This document shows positions 32,929 through 41,348 of a stretch of 64,000 bases of DNA, one piece after another. The first letter of the stretch is position 1. Each line of letters begins with the position of its first letter. The notes below the pieces were generated by a model. That model was not told the origin of the DNA and did no database searches. It saw only the letters and a list, made by a program, of their open reading frames with translations. Source of the DNA: Paenibacillus sp. FSL R7-0345 (GTDB taxonomy: Bacteria > Bacillota > Bacilli > Paenibacillales > Paenibacillaceae); assembly GCF_038595055.1 (NCBI RefSeq), contig NZ_CP152002.1:3206501-3270500 (forward strand). The letters run 5' to 3'. The translations under genes and the position numbers were made by a program.

Positions 32929-34047
32929 ATGTTTTTGGCTTTGAGGGAGATGAGGCACTCCAAGGCAAGATACAGTCTCATTATGGTAATTATGCTGCTG
33001 GTTTCGTTCCTGGTGCTGTTTGTAACCGGGCTGGCCCGCGGACTGGCATATGCCAATATTTCTGCAGTTGAAAATATGCCGGCGAACTACTTTGCGGTAC
33101 AAGATGATGCTGAGCATGCCTTCAGGCGTTCACAGTTAAGTGAAACAGAGCTGGCTGCGGCACAGTCCGTTGTCGGTAAAGAGAATGCCGCTGCGCTGGC
33201 CGTTCAGACAAGCACCGTTACAGCTGAGGCTTCTGATGCTAAGGCGGATATCACTTTTTTTGCGGTGGATATGGACGGGATGCTGGCACCTGATGTGGCC
33301 GAGGGGGATTCACTAACCAATACTTCACAGGGCCGAGCTGTTATCGATTCAAAGCTTACGCAATCAGGAATTACGATCGGAAGCACCATTATCGACCAGG
33401 CATCAGGGATGAGCTTCAAGGTGGATGGTGTGGTTGAAGACAGCTCCTATAGCCACATGCCCGTTGTCTATATTACCAATGCGGACTGGCAGACAATGAA
33501 GGGTGCTGCTGTGCAGCCGGGTCCTGAATCACTATCTGCTCCTTTTAATGTTATAGCCTTGAAAGCATCTTCTACACAGGCGGATGACGTAGCCGGTAAG
33601 CTGGACCATGTTGAAACGATTACGCAAAAGCAGGCGATCAAGAGTATTCCAGGCTATGCTGCTGAACAGAATTCCCTGCAAATGATGATTGTCTTTCTGT
33701 TCGTAATCGCGGCATTTGTGCTGGCTGTATTCTTTTATGTGATTACCATCCAAAAGACCAGCCAATTCGGTATTCTGAAGGCGATGGGGACCAAAATGTC
33801 TTATCTTGCCTGGAGTGTCGTAGGCCAAGTGTTGATGCTGTCCGTAGCGAGCCTGGCCGTCAGTCTGCTGCTGACCTTTGGCATGAATATGGGCCTGCCG
33901 GATTCGATGCCGTTCCAGCTGGAGAGTTCAACCATTCTTTTGACAAGTATATTGTTTGTTGGCATGTCGCTGCTTGGTGCATTAATTTCAGTAGTGCGAG
34001 TGGCTAAAGTGGATGCTTTGGAAGCGATAGGGAGGGCTGGAGCATGA
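32929..34047 (+). CDS. hrtB: Heme export ABC permease HrtB
   Basis: A 372-aa FtsX/MacB-type permease. Helix 1 is near residues 15-40 (RYSLIMVIMLLVSFLVLFV) after MFLALREMRHSKA. A large extracellular domain follows, then three helices at about 245-365 ending VVRVAKVDALEAIGRAG. It matches the HrtB/DevC class that extrudes heme from the membrane with ATPase HrtA. A GAGGGAGTGG ribosome site precedes the ATG. It has its own HssR-type promoter 43 nt upstream and overlaps hrtA at ATGA. Confidence 0.87.
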   Translation: MFLALREMRHSKARYSLIMVIMLLVSFLVLFVTGLARGLAYANISAVENMPANYFAVQDDAEHAFRRSQLSETELAAAQSVVGKENAAALAVQTSTVTAEASDAKADITFFAVDMDGMLAPDVAEGDSLTNTSQGRAVIDSKLTQSGITIGSTIIDQASGMSFKVDGVVEDSSYSHMPVVYITNADWQTMKGAAVQPGPESLSAPFNVIALKASSTQADDVAGKLDHVETITQKQAIKSIPGYAAEQNSLQMMIVFLFVIAAFVLAVFFYVITIQKTSQFGILKAMGTKMSYLAWSVVGQVLMLSVASLAVSLLLTFGMNMGLPDSMPFQLESSTILLTSILFVGMSLLGALISVVRVAKVDALEAIGRAGA

Positions 34048-34724
34048 GTGCCATGTTAATGATGAAGCAAGTCACCCAAACCTACGGGGACGGCGGCCAG
34101 ACAATGTCTGTACTTAACCAGCTTGATCTTACGGTCAATGAGGGTGAATTTGTAGCTGTTCTGGGTCCTTCCGGTTCCGGTAAAAGTACCTTTCTCTCTG
34201 CGGCAGGCGCCCTGCTGACTCCAACCAGCGGTGAGATCTATATTGATGGGGAATTCCTTAACAATAAAGATAAGAAAGAGCTGACAGAGCTGCGGCTGCA
34301 AAAAATCGGCTTTATGTTCCAGAGTGCACAGCTGCTGCCTTACCTGAAGGTGGAGGAACAGCTGATGTATGTCGCTAAGCTGGCAAAGCTGGAGACGAAG
34401 GAAGCCAGGGGGCGGGCTGCTTATCTGATGAAGCGGCTCGGTATCTGGGAACGCCGCAATCATTATCCCGAGAAGCTTTCGGGAGGCGAGAAGCAGCGCG
34501 TGGCGATTGCCAGAGCCTGGATGAACAAGCCGGCGATTCTGTTCGCGGACGAGCCGACGGCCAGCCTGGATTTCGAACGCGGACGGGAGGTCGTGCGGAT
34601 GATCGCGGATGAGGTGCGGAGCGAAGGCAAAGCCGCAGTGATGGTCACCCACGACGAGCGGATGCTGGAATGGTGCGACCGGGTGCTGCACCTGGAGCAC
34701 GGCGTTTTGGTGGAGCATAAGTAA
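34044..34724 (+). CDS. hrtA: Heme export ABC ATPase HrtA
   Basis: A 226-aa ATPase with Walker A VLGPSGSGKSTFLSAAG, Q-loop GFMFQSAQLLPYL, signature LSGGEKQRVAIARAW, Walker B ILFADEPTASLDF and His switch MVTHDERMLEW. It is the partner of HrtB in heme efflux. The gene order hssR-hssS-hrtB-hrtA forms one functional unit, with the two-component genes on the same strand rather than divergent as in Staphylococcus. It ends at a bidirectional terminator. Confidence 0.9.
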   Translation: MSAMLMMKQVTQTYGDGGQTMSVLNQLDLTVNEGEFVAVLGPSGSGKSTFLSAAGALLTPTSGEIYIDGEFLNNKDKKELTELRLQKIGFMFQSAQLLPYLKVEEQLMYVAKLAKLETKEARGRAAYLMKRLGIWERRNHYPEKLSGGEKQRVAIARAWMNKPAILFADEPTASLDFERGREVVRMIADEVRSEGKAAVMVTHDERMLEWCDRVLHLEHGVLVEHK

Positions 34725-34734
34725 ATCTGATTGT

Positions 34735-34770
34735 AAGCCTGATTCCTTAGCTATCAAGGGATCAGGCTTT
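34735..34770. terminator. Bidirectional terminator between hrtA and lysR
   Basis: AAGCCTGATTCCTT pairs with AAGGGATCAGGCTT with one T-G pair. The lysR stop codon (34762-34764) lies in the hairpin. Confidence 0.75.
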
Positions 34771-35649
34771 TGCTGCTGTAAGCAGCTTCTCCAGAAAGAC
34801 ACGGATCGCCATGACGGTCTGGTTTTCTTTGCGGCGGATGATCAGGAAATCTCTTTCGGGCAGCTTCTGCCGGGTCCTGAGTTCACTGATTTCTCCGCTG
34901 GCCAGCTCTTTGCTCACAATCCAGCGGGACATCAGGGAGATTCCCAGCCCGGCGGCAACGGCTTCTTTGCCCCCCTGGCTGCTGTTGATTACATATGAGC
35001 GTTTGACCGGGAGGTACCCTTCCTGCAGAAAGTGATCGCTGTAAGCCCGCGTACCTGAGCCGGGTTCCCGCAGTACCCAGACCTGGTTCTGTAACCTTTC
35101 GTTATCTACAATCAGCGCTCCGGCAAGCGGATGACCGGCTGCCGCGGTGATGATCATCTCATCCTTCATATAGGGAATAATGTCCAGCTCTGAGTCGCTG
35201 GTTTCCCCTTCAATGAAACCGATATCCAGCTGATTTGCTTTGACGGCTGCAATAATCTCCTCGGTATTTCCGATCGTAACCTGCAGATTGACCTGCGGGT
35301 ACTGCCTCGCGAATTCAGCCAGCTTGCCCGGTAAAATGTACTCTCCAATCGTAAAGCTTGCCCCAAGGATAAGACTGCCCGTAACTTCATCCCGCAGCAG
35401 CCGGATTTCCTGCGCAGCCTCCTCGTAATGGGCGAGAATCTGTTTGGCATGTTTATAGAGGACGGCACCAGCCTCTGTAAGCCTTACCGACTTGGGAGAA
35501 CGGTGCAGCAGCTTGCTGCCCAGCTCATTCTCCAGATTGCGGATATGCAGGCTTACTCCAGGCTGTGAGAGGTTCAGCAGCTCACCGGCCCTGGAGAAAT
35601 GCTGCTGTTCCACAACGGTTACAAATACCCGCAGTGCATCAACAATCAT
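34762..35649 (-). CDS. LysR-family regulator (CysL/YeiE-like)
   Basis: A 295-aa LysR regulator. The N-terminal winged helix reads FVTVVEQQHFSRAGELLNLS, then QPGVSLHIRNLENELGSKLL. The effector domain follows (LILGASFTIGEYILPGKLAEF, then AVAAGLGISLMSRWI). Regulators of this kind control sulfur or sulfite genes and are often divergent from yeiH, as here. Two ATGs lie close together (35655 and 35649); GAGGG is best spaced for 35649. The intergenic region carries a T-N11-A box with 8-bp arms. Confidence 0.9.
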   Translation of the reverse strand: MIVDALRVFVTVVEQQHFSRAGELLNLSQPGVSLHIRNLENELGSKLLHRSPKSVRLTEAGAVLYKHAKQILAHYEEAAQEIRLLRDEVTGSLILGASFTIGEYILPGKLAEFARQYPQVNLQVTIGNTEEIIAAVKANQLDIGFIEGETSDSELDIIPYMKDEMIITAAAGHPLAGALIVDNERLQNQVWVLREPGSGTRAYSDHFLQEGYLPVKRSYVINSSQGGKEAVAAGLGISLMSRWIVSKELASGEISELRTRQKLPERDFLIIRRKENQTVMAIRVFLEKLLTAAKA

Positions 35650-35677
35650 GATCATCCCTCATTTTCTAAATGCCTAT

Positions 35678-35733
35678 TTATTATCATAATAACATAGAGT
35701 CTTCAGTCAATCATAAGTATTACTAATGATTGA
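35678..35733. promoter_or_regulatory. LysR operator region: two perfect palindromes
   Basis: TTATTAT-C-ATAATAA (35678-35692) is a perfect 15-bp palindrome. TCAATCAT (35707-35714) and ATGATTGA (35726-35733) are perfect 8-bp arms spaced by 11 nt, giving the T-N11-A geometry of LysR-type binding sites. The site lies midway between the divergent lysR and yeiH genes. Confidence 0.65.
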
Positions 35734-35827
35734 AATAGCAAACCTGTATTTCACTTTCCCGCAGCACGGCCGTATAGTTGGTGCATAGGAGCCGCATTGT
35801 GAGGCGGCGGTCAGGGAGTGAGAGCAG

Positions 35828-36928
35828 ATGCATATTCAAAGCATTCAACAGATAAATAAACCGAAGCAGGAATTTAAACAGGAGCGGAAGATCACCGGAT
35901 ACCGGGGGTTCGCAGCAGGCCTGCTGCTTACACTCATGCTTGCGATTGCCGCGAAATACTTGGCTATGCTGCCTTTTCTGAACATGATGGGCCAGCTTGT
36001 TCTGGCTATTCTGCTCGGAGTCATCCTGCGCGCTGTAGCCGGAGTACCGGAAAGAACAGCAACAGGTATCCAATTCTCAGCCAAAAAGCTGCTCAGAGCC
36101 GGTATCATTCTGCTGGGTCTGAGGCTCAATTTACACGACATTATACAGGCTGGCCCCAAGGTGCTGGCTATCGCTGTCATTCATATTGTTGTTACACTTG
36201 TTGCCGTGTATATGCTGATCAGAGCAATGAAAATCGACCGGAAGCTCGGTATCCTGACCGCCTGCGGAACAGCCATTTGCGGAGCGGCTGCCGTAGCAGC
36301 TGTTGCCCCGCAGATAAAAGCGAATGATAACGAAATAGCAGTAAGTGCTGCGACGGTTGCTGTTCTGGGCACGATTTTTACATTGGCTTATGTTGCCGCT
36401 TATCCGCTGCTTGGGCTTAGCGAAGCAGGATATGGCATATTTGCCGGAGCAACCCTTCATGAAGTCGCGCATGTTATTGCTGCTTCTGCTCCTGTAGGGC
36501 AGCAGGCGGCTGATCTTGCGGTTATTGTCAAGCTGACCCGGGTAGCGCTGCTTGCACCGGTAGCACTGGGATTGGGCTTATGGGAAAACCGCAGACTGCG
36601 CAGCCAATCCGCAGCTGCAGACAATACGGAGAGCTCAAACAGCGGAATAAGCAATACACAGCGTAATTTCCCTGTGCCTTGGTTTATCGGCGGATTTCTG
36701 CTGATGAGCGGTGTGAACACAGTAGGTATTCTTCCAGAGAGACTTACTGCTGATCTGCTGGTGCTGGCTTATGTGCTGCTGGCCATGGCCATGGCAGGCC
36801 TCGGACTTGGCATAGACCTTAAAACCTTTGGCCGCTTAGGCCGCAAGCCCTTTGCAGCCGGTCTGGCCGGATCGCTGCTGCTCTCCCTGCTTGGATATGT
36901 GCTTATCCACGTAATGGGCTTGAAGTAA
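35828..36928 (+). CDS. YeiH/UPF0324 family membrane transporter
   Basis: A 366-aa protein with about ten to eleven helices. Conserved family segments are LGVILRAVAG, LRAGIILLGLRL, TACGTAICGAAAVAAVAP, ATLHEVAHVIAA and LGLGIDLKTFG. The family is annotated as putative sulfate or sulfite exporter and is commonly paired with a divergent LysR regulator, as seen here. The loop near residues 255-280 is rich in Ser/Asn and variable. The substrate is unproven. A GGGAGTGAGAG site precedes the ATG. Confidence 0.88.
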   Translation: MHIQSIQQINKPKQEFKQERKITGYRGFAAGLLLTLMLAIAAKYLAMLPFLNMMGQLVLAILLGVILRAVAGVPERTATGIQFSAKKLLRAGIILLGLRLNLHDIIQAGPKVLAIAVIHIVVTLVAVYMLIRAMKIDRKLGILTACGTAICGAAAVAAVAPQIKANDNEIAVSAATVAVLGTIFTLAYVAAYPLLGLSEAGYGIFAGATLHEVAHVIAASAPVGQQAADLAVIVKLTRVALLAPVALGLGLWENRRLRSQSAAADNTESSNSGISNTQRNFPVPWFIGGFLLMSGVNTVGILPERLTADLLVLAYVLLAMAMAGLGLGIDLKTFGRLGRKPFAAGLAGSLLLSLLGYVLIHVMGLK

Positions 36929-36949
36929 CTATATGTACGAATGTACCTG

Positions 36950-37867
36950 TTATCTTGTACTGCTGCGGTAGGCTGACGGCGATACACCCGTTGTCTTTTT
37001 GAATACCTTGGAAAAATGGGCCAGGTCCATGCCGACCTGCTCGGCGATATCGCCGATGCTGAACTTAGTGCCTGACAGCTGGCGTTTGGCCTGCTCCATC
37101 CGTTTGTACTGCACATAATGCATCGGGGGCATCCCCATAAACTTCTTGAAGTAGGGTATAAAATAGTTCGGATGAAGATGCACCAGCCCGGCCAGCTCTT
37201 CCACCTCCATAGGCTCAGGAAGATGCTCCTCAATGTACCCCAGCACACTCGCGAGCTTGCCGTGATCCCCGGTATGTGCTACATCGTCCAGAAAGTTGGC
37301 ATACCCGCCGCCCTCCAGACAGATCGCCAGCAGCTGAAGCAGACTCGCCTGCCTGCGCAATGTGGAGAGGAAGCTGTCATCCTGAAACAGATCAATCAGC
37401 TCATTAAAAATCGCCCGGACCGCGTCCGGATCAGCCACTTCGCAGATATAAAGCTTGCCCGCATTGTGAAATAAAGGCCATTCTCCGATCTGCGCATCAA
37501 AATGACAATAATAGCGGACATACGGATTTTGCGGATAAGTGACGGAGGTCTGGGTTGTACCCGCAGGCATAATCATTAAATGGCCGGCATGCGGATAATG
37601 TGTCTCCCCGTTAATGATCACCTTCCCTTCACCACTGTCTATAAAATATAGCCGGTTAAACGAGGGGGTCTCATTGCTGCGGTCCCACCCCGGATACTTG
37701 CTGCTTAACTGGGCGTGCGACACCCTCACTGTCAGGTTCTGCAGCAGCCTCCCGGTCAGATTGCCTGTCTGGGTGCCGTTTATCCTATCTATGGTTCTGT
37801 CCTTCATCTTTTCATTTTCCATCTTTTCATTCTTCAGCTTTCCGTTCATCATGCCGGAAGCGTTCAT
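36950..37867 (-). CDS. AraC-family transcriptional regulator
   Basis: A 305-aa regulator. An N-terminal cupin includes LYFIDSGEGKVIINGETHY and HAGHLMIMPAGTTQ. The C-terminal helix-turn-helix pair is at about 200-300 (MEVEELAGLVHLHPNYFIPYF, FSIGDIAEQVGMDLAHFSKV, GVSPSAYR). The first 25 residues carry a short internal duplication, EKM-EN-EKM, from tandem DNA repeats. The frame is open upstream, but AGGAGG before ATG 37865-37867 sets the start. It is divergent from the sugar operon at 38246, which it may control. Repeat copy 2 lies directly upstream. Confidence 0.88.
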   Translation of the reverse strand: MNASGMMNGKLKNEKMENEKMKDRTIDRINGTQTGNLTGRLLQNLTVRVSHAQLSSKYPGWDRSNETPSFNRLYFIDSGEGKVIINGETHYPHAGHLMIMPAGTTQTSVTYPQNPYVRYYCHFDAQIGEWPLFHNAGKLYICEVADPDAVRAIFNELIDLFQDDSFLSTLRRQASLLQLLAICLEGGGYANFLDDVAHTGDHGKLASVLGYIEEHLPEPMEVEELAGLVHLHPNYFIPYFKKFMGMPPMHYVQYKRMEQAKRQLSGTKFSIGDIAEQVGMDLAHFSKVFKKTTGVSPSAYRSSTR

Positions 37868-37935
37868 TTCTGCTTTTCCCTCCTTAATGGTTAAATTGTT
37901 TTGCAGGAAAAGATCATCCACTATAGGCGGAAGCA

Positions 37936-38065
37936 GCGGAAGAGAATTTTGGAACTGGAGGAGCGGTAGCGTCCGCCTTTAGGTTTGGATTTCTACCGCA
38001 ATCTGCGGTCCAAAATCAGGAAATCCAAACCTAACAGCGGCCGGAAGTCCAAATATTCTCTGGAG
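37936..38065 (+). repeat. Dispersed structured repeat, copy 2
   Basis: Homologous to 30623-30750 in the same orientation. AGGTTTGGATTTC (37981-37993) pairs perfectly with GAAATCCAAACCT (38020-38032), enclosing ACCGCA-ATC-TGCGGT (37995-38009). Near the ends, GAATTTTGGA and TCCAAATATTC are shared with copy 1. Five stem positions differ from copy 1 and all five are compensated on the partner strand. It occupies the centre of the 378-nt gap between the divergent AraC gene and the sugar operon. Confidence 0.87.
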
Positions 38066-38166
38066 CTGCGTTCTTCGCAGGTTAGTGTACAATTTTTGAA
38101 GGCTAGCGTTATTTCACCATTATACCGCTTTCATTTGTTCATTACATCTTAATAATATACAAAAAT

Positions 38167-38205
38167 ACCTTAATTCCGCTCATGTCATTCCGCCGGGATT
38201 AAGGT
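38167..38205. promoter_or_regulatory. Inverted repeat upstream of the sugar operon
   Basis: ACCTTAAT (38167-38174) and ATTAAGGT (38198-38205) are perfect 8-bp inverted repeats spaced by 23 nt, about 40 nt before the first gene. It could be an operator or a leader hairpin; which one is not decidable here. Confidence 0.35.
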
Positions 38206-38245
38206 TATTCTCATTTCATAAACCCTTACAGGAGTGATAGATCAG

Positions 38246-39409
38246 ATGAATAAGGTCCGTTATGGCATTATCGGGGTCGGCAATATGGGCCGGGCCCATG
38301 CGTTCAGTCTGTTGAATGAAGTGAAGGGGGCGGAGCTGACCGCTGTCTGCGATATCAGCCCGGAGCGGCTGGAGTGGGCAGCCGAGCAGCTGCCTGAGCA
38401 TGTACTACGGTTCAGCACAGCGGAAGAGCTGTTTACATCGGGCAGCATTGATGCGGTCCTGATCTCAACGCCGCATTATGATCATCCGCCGCTGGCGATT
38501 GAAGCCTTGAAGCATAACTTGCATGTACTGATCGAAAAACCGGCAGGCGTATTTACCAAGGCCGTACAGGAAATGAACGATGCCGCGGCGCAGAGCGGCC
38601 GCAAGTTCGGCATCATGTACAACCAGCGGACGAATCCGCTCTACCGGAAGCTGAGGGAGCTGATTACTTCAGGTGAGCTTGGCCAGATCCGCCGGACGAA
38701 CTGGATCATTACGAACTGGTACCGCTCGCAGAGCTATTATAACTCCGGGGGCTGGCGGGCAACCTGGGCCGGTGAAGGCGGCGGGGTATTGCTGAATCAG
38801 GACCCGCATCAGCTTGATCTGTGGCAGTGGACAACAGGCATGATGCCGAAGCGGGTACGGGCTTTTTGCCAGTTCGGCAAGTACCGCGACATTGAGGTGG
38901 AAGATGATGTAACGGCTTATGTGGAGTATGAGAACGGGGCGACCGGCCTGTTCATTACTACTACTGGTGAGGCTCCGGGCACGAACCGTTTTGAAATAAC
39001 CGGAGATAACGGCAAAATCGTTGTCGAAGACGGCAAGCTGACCTTTTGGCGGCTGCGGACTCCGGAGCCTGAATTCAACCGCACCTATACCGGAGGCTTC
39101 GGCCAGCCGGAATGCTGGAAATGTGAAATCCCGGTGGAGAATGGTGACGGAGGCAGTCATCAGGGGATTATGCGCAACTTTACCAATGCCATTTTGAATG
39201 GCGAGCCGCTGATTGCTCCTGGGGAAGAAGGCATTCACGGGCTGACGTTATCGAACGCAATGTACCTGTCTGCCTGGACAGACAACTGGGTTGACCTGCC
39301 GATCGATGCAGACTTATTCCATGAACATCTGATGGAAAAGGTACGAAATTCAACTTTCCAGAAGGAAACTGGCGAAGGTAAAGCACTGAATGTATCGGGG
39401 ACCCACTAA
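38246..39409 (+). CDS. Gfo/Idh/MocA family oxidoreductase
   Basis: A 387-aa NAD(P)-dependent oxidoreductase. The Rossmann start is YGIIGVGNMGRAHAF, the EKP motif is in VLIEKPAGVFTK, and the catalytic region is GGGVLLNQDPHQLDLWQW. It is the first of four sugar-catabolic genes read in the same direction (oxidoreductase, isomerase, oxidoreductase, oxidoreductase). A GTG at 38234 is in frame but overlaps the AGGAG site, so ATG 38246 is chosen. Its substrate is unknown; the operon composition is that of inositol or keto-glycoside degradation. Confidence 0.87.
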   Translation: MNKVRYGIIGVGNMGRAHAFSLLNEVKGAELTAVCDISPERLEWAAEQLPEHVLRFSTAEELFTSGSIDAVLISTPHYDHPPLAIEALKHNLHVLIEKPAGVFTKAVQEMNDAAAQSGRKFGIMYNQRTNPLYRKLRELITSGELGQIRRTNWIITNWYRSQSYYNSGGWRATWAGEGGGVLLNQDPHQLDLWQWTTGMMPKRVRAFCQFGKYRDIEVEDDVTAYVEYENGATGLFITTTGEAPGTNRFEITGDNGKIVVEDGKLTFWRLRTPEPEFNRTYTGGFGQPECWKCEIPVENGDGGSHQGIMRNFTNAILNGEPLIAPGEEGIHGLTLSNAMYLSAWTDNWVDLPIDADLFHEHLMEKVRNSTFQKETGEGKALNVSGTH

Positions 39410-39433
39410 ACCCAAGAGGAGCGATTTTACAGA

Positions 39434-40198
39434 ATGAACCTTAATACGATTGCTGCACAAATGTATACGCTGCGGGAATTCACCAAAACGCCGGAGGGAC
39501 TACGGGAAGCCTTCCGTAAAGTGAAGGAAATTGGTTATAAGGCTGTGCAGGTCTCGGGTATCGGACCGATAGATCCGCAGCTGGTCAAGGAATACGCAGA
39601 TGAAAACGGGCTTGCCATCTGTGCAACTCATGTCCCGTGGAACCGGATGGTGAATGATCTGGAAACGCTTGCCGCTGAACATAAGCTGTGGAACTGCAAA
39701 TACATCGGATTAGGCTCGCTGCCGGCAGAGTATCAGACCAGTCAGGAAGGCTACCGCAGCTTTGTCCGCCAGGCCACTGATATTGCCCGTACCCTGAAGG
39801 AGAAGCATGGCCTGCAGTTTATTTATCATAATCATGATTTTGAATTTGAACGCTTTGACGGTGTGACCGGAATGGATGTGCTGATTAATGAAAGTGATGC
39901 AGAGGTTCTTGGCTTCGAGCTGGATCTGTATTGGGTTCAGGCGGGCGGAGGCAGTCCGGTGAACTGGGTCCGCAAGGTGGAGGGAAGAATGCAGGTGGTT
40001 CACCTTAAAGATATGGCGATAGTGGAACGGAAGCCGACTTTTGCTGAAATTGGAGAAGGGAATATGAACTATCCGGATATTATTGAAGCCTGCCGTGAGA
40101 CCGGTGTGGAATGGTATGTAGTGGAACAGGATGTCTGCCGGCGTGATCCGTTTGAGAGTCTGGCCATCAGCCTGAATTATCTCAAAAAGCTTGTATAA
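39434..40198 (+). CDS. Sugar phosphate isomerase/epimerase (TIM barrel)
   Basis: A 254-aa xylose isomerase-like protein. YTLREFTKTPEGLREAFRKV starts the first barrel strand and helix, and FIYHNHDFEFE and VVHLKDMAIVE carry metal-binding His/Glu candidates. A final WYVVEQDVCRRDPFES supplies another Glu. It lies 24 nt after the first oxidoreductase and 18 nt before the next, so it belongs to the same operon. It probably isomerises, epimerises or cleaves the keto-sugar made by the oxidoreductases. Confidence 0.87.
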   Translation: MNLNTIAAQMYTLREFTKTPEGLREAFRKVKEIGYKAVQVSGIGPIDPQLVKEYADENGLAICATHVPWNRMVNDLETLAAEHKLWNCKYIGLGSLPAEYQTSQEGYRSFVRQATDIARTLKEKHGLQFIYHNHDFEFERFDGVTGMDVLINESDAEVLGFELDLYWVQAGGGSPVNWVRKVEGRMQVVHLKDMAIVERKPTFAEIGEGNMNYPDIIEACRETGVEWYVVEQDVCRRDPFESLAISLNYLKKLV

Positions 40199-40216
40199 CC
40201 GGGGGGAGAACAGAAG

Positions 40217-41305
40217 ATGAACCGTAAAGACGGAATGATGTACGCACCCAAATATGAAGCACGTCCGGTAGTCCGGCCGGGGGAGTTCGTTTTTGCCGCC
40301 ATCGCGCTGGATCACGGGCATATATACGGAATGTGCAACGGGCTGATCGAGGCAGGAGCGGAGCTTAAATGGGTATATGATCCCGATGAAGCCAAGGTAA
40401 AGGCCTTTACAAATGTCTATCCCGGAGTAAAAGTAGCAGGCAGTGCCGAGGAAATTCTCGGCGACCCCGAGGTTAAGCTTGTGGCTGCAGCTGCAGTTCC
40501 TTCTGAACGGGGCGGGCTGGGCCTCAAAGTGATGGATCACGGCAAGGATTATTTTACGGACAAGGCTCCGTTCACCTCGCTGGATCAGCTTGCCGCAGCA
40601 AAGGTACAGGTCCAGAAAACACGTCGCAAATACATGACCTATTTCAGCGAACGGCTGCATGTGGAAAGCGCAGTATATGCCGGGCAGCTGGTTAAGCAGG
40701 GGGCCATCGGCCGCGTAATTCAGGTAATGGGCACGGGGCCGCACCGCCTGAATGCGCCAAGCCGGCCGGACTGGTTCTTCGAGCGTGATAAATACGGCGG
40801 CATAATCTGCGATATCGGCAGTCATCAGATTGAACAGTTTCTGTTCTATGCCGGATGCAGAGACGCAAAAGTGCTGCACAGCAAGGTCGCCAACTATAAC
40901 AATCCGCAGTATCCGGAGCTTGAGGATTTCGGGGATGTTACCCTGGTTGGGGATAACGGGGCTACGCAATATTTTCGGGTAGACTGGTTTACTCCGGAGG
41001 GACTCGGAACCTGGGGGGACGGCCGTACAGTCATTCTGGGGACAGAAGGGTATATCGAGCTTCGCAAGTACATTGATATCGGACGCTCCACCGAATCAGA
41101 TCATGTCTATTGGGTAGACAATGAGGGAGAGCATTACGAGCATGTCGCCGGCAAAATTGGTTATCCTTTCTTCGGTGAGCTGATTCTCGACTGTCTGCAG
41201 CGGACCGAAAACGCCATGACCCAGGAGCATGTGTTCAAGGCAGCGGAGCTTTGTCTGATCGCCCAGGCCTCCGCCCTTAACCTTACACCGGATAGTTTAA
41301 AATAG
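40217..41305 (+). CDS. Gfo/Idh/MocA family oxidoreductase
   Basis: A 362-aa member of a divergent Gfo/Idh/MocA branch. The first strand is FVFAAIALDHGHIYGM in place of a GxGxxG motif, with DKAPFTSLDQL where the EKP motif normally stands. GGIICDIGSHQIEQFLFY supplies the catalytic-region His. Loss of the glycine motif suggests altered cofactor binding. It is the third gene in the operon, with a GGGGGGAG ribosome site. Substrate unknown. Confidence 0.85.
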   Translation: MNRKDGMMYAPKYEARPVVRPGEFVFAAIALDHGHIYGMCNGLIEAGAELKWVYDPDEAKVKAFTNVYPGVKVAGSAEEILGDPEVKLVAAAAVPSERGGLGLKVMDHGKDYFTDKAPFTSLDQLAAAKVQVQKTRRKYMTYFSERLHVESAVYAGQLVKQGAIGRVIQVMGTGPHRLNAPSRPDWFFERDKYGGIICDIGSHQIEQFLFYAGCRDAKVLHSKVANYNNPQYPELEDFGDVTLVGDNGATQYFRVDWFTPEGLGTWGDGRTVILGTEGYIELRKYIDIGRSTESDHVYWVDNEGEHYEHVAGKIGYPFFGELILDCLQRTENAMTQEHVFKAAELCLIAQASALNLTPDSLK

Positions 41306-41348
41306 CTCACTGATTGCGTACGCGCATAAAGAACGGATGGTGTTGACA

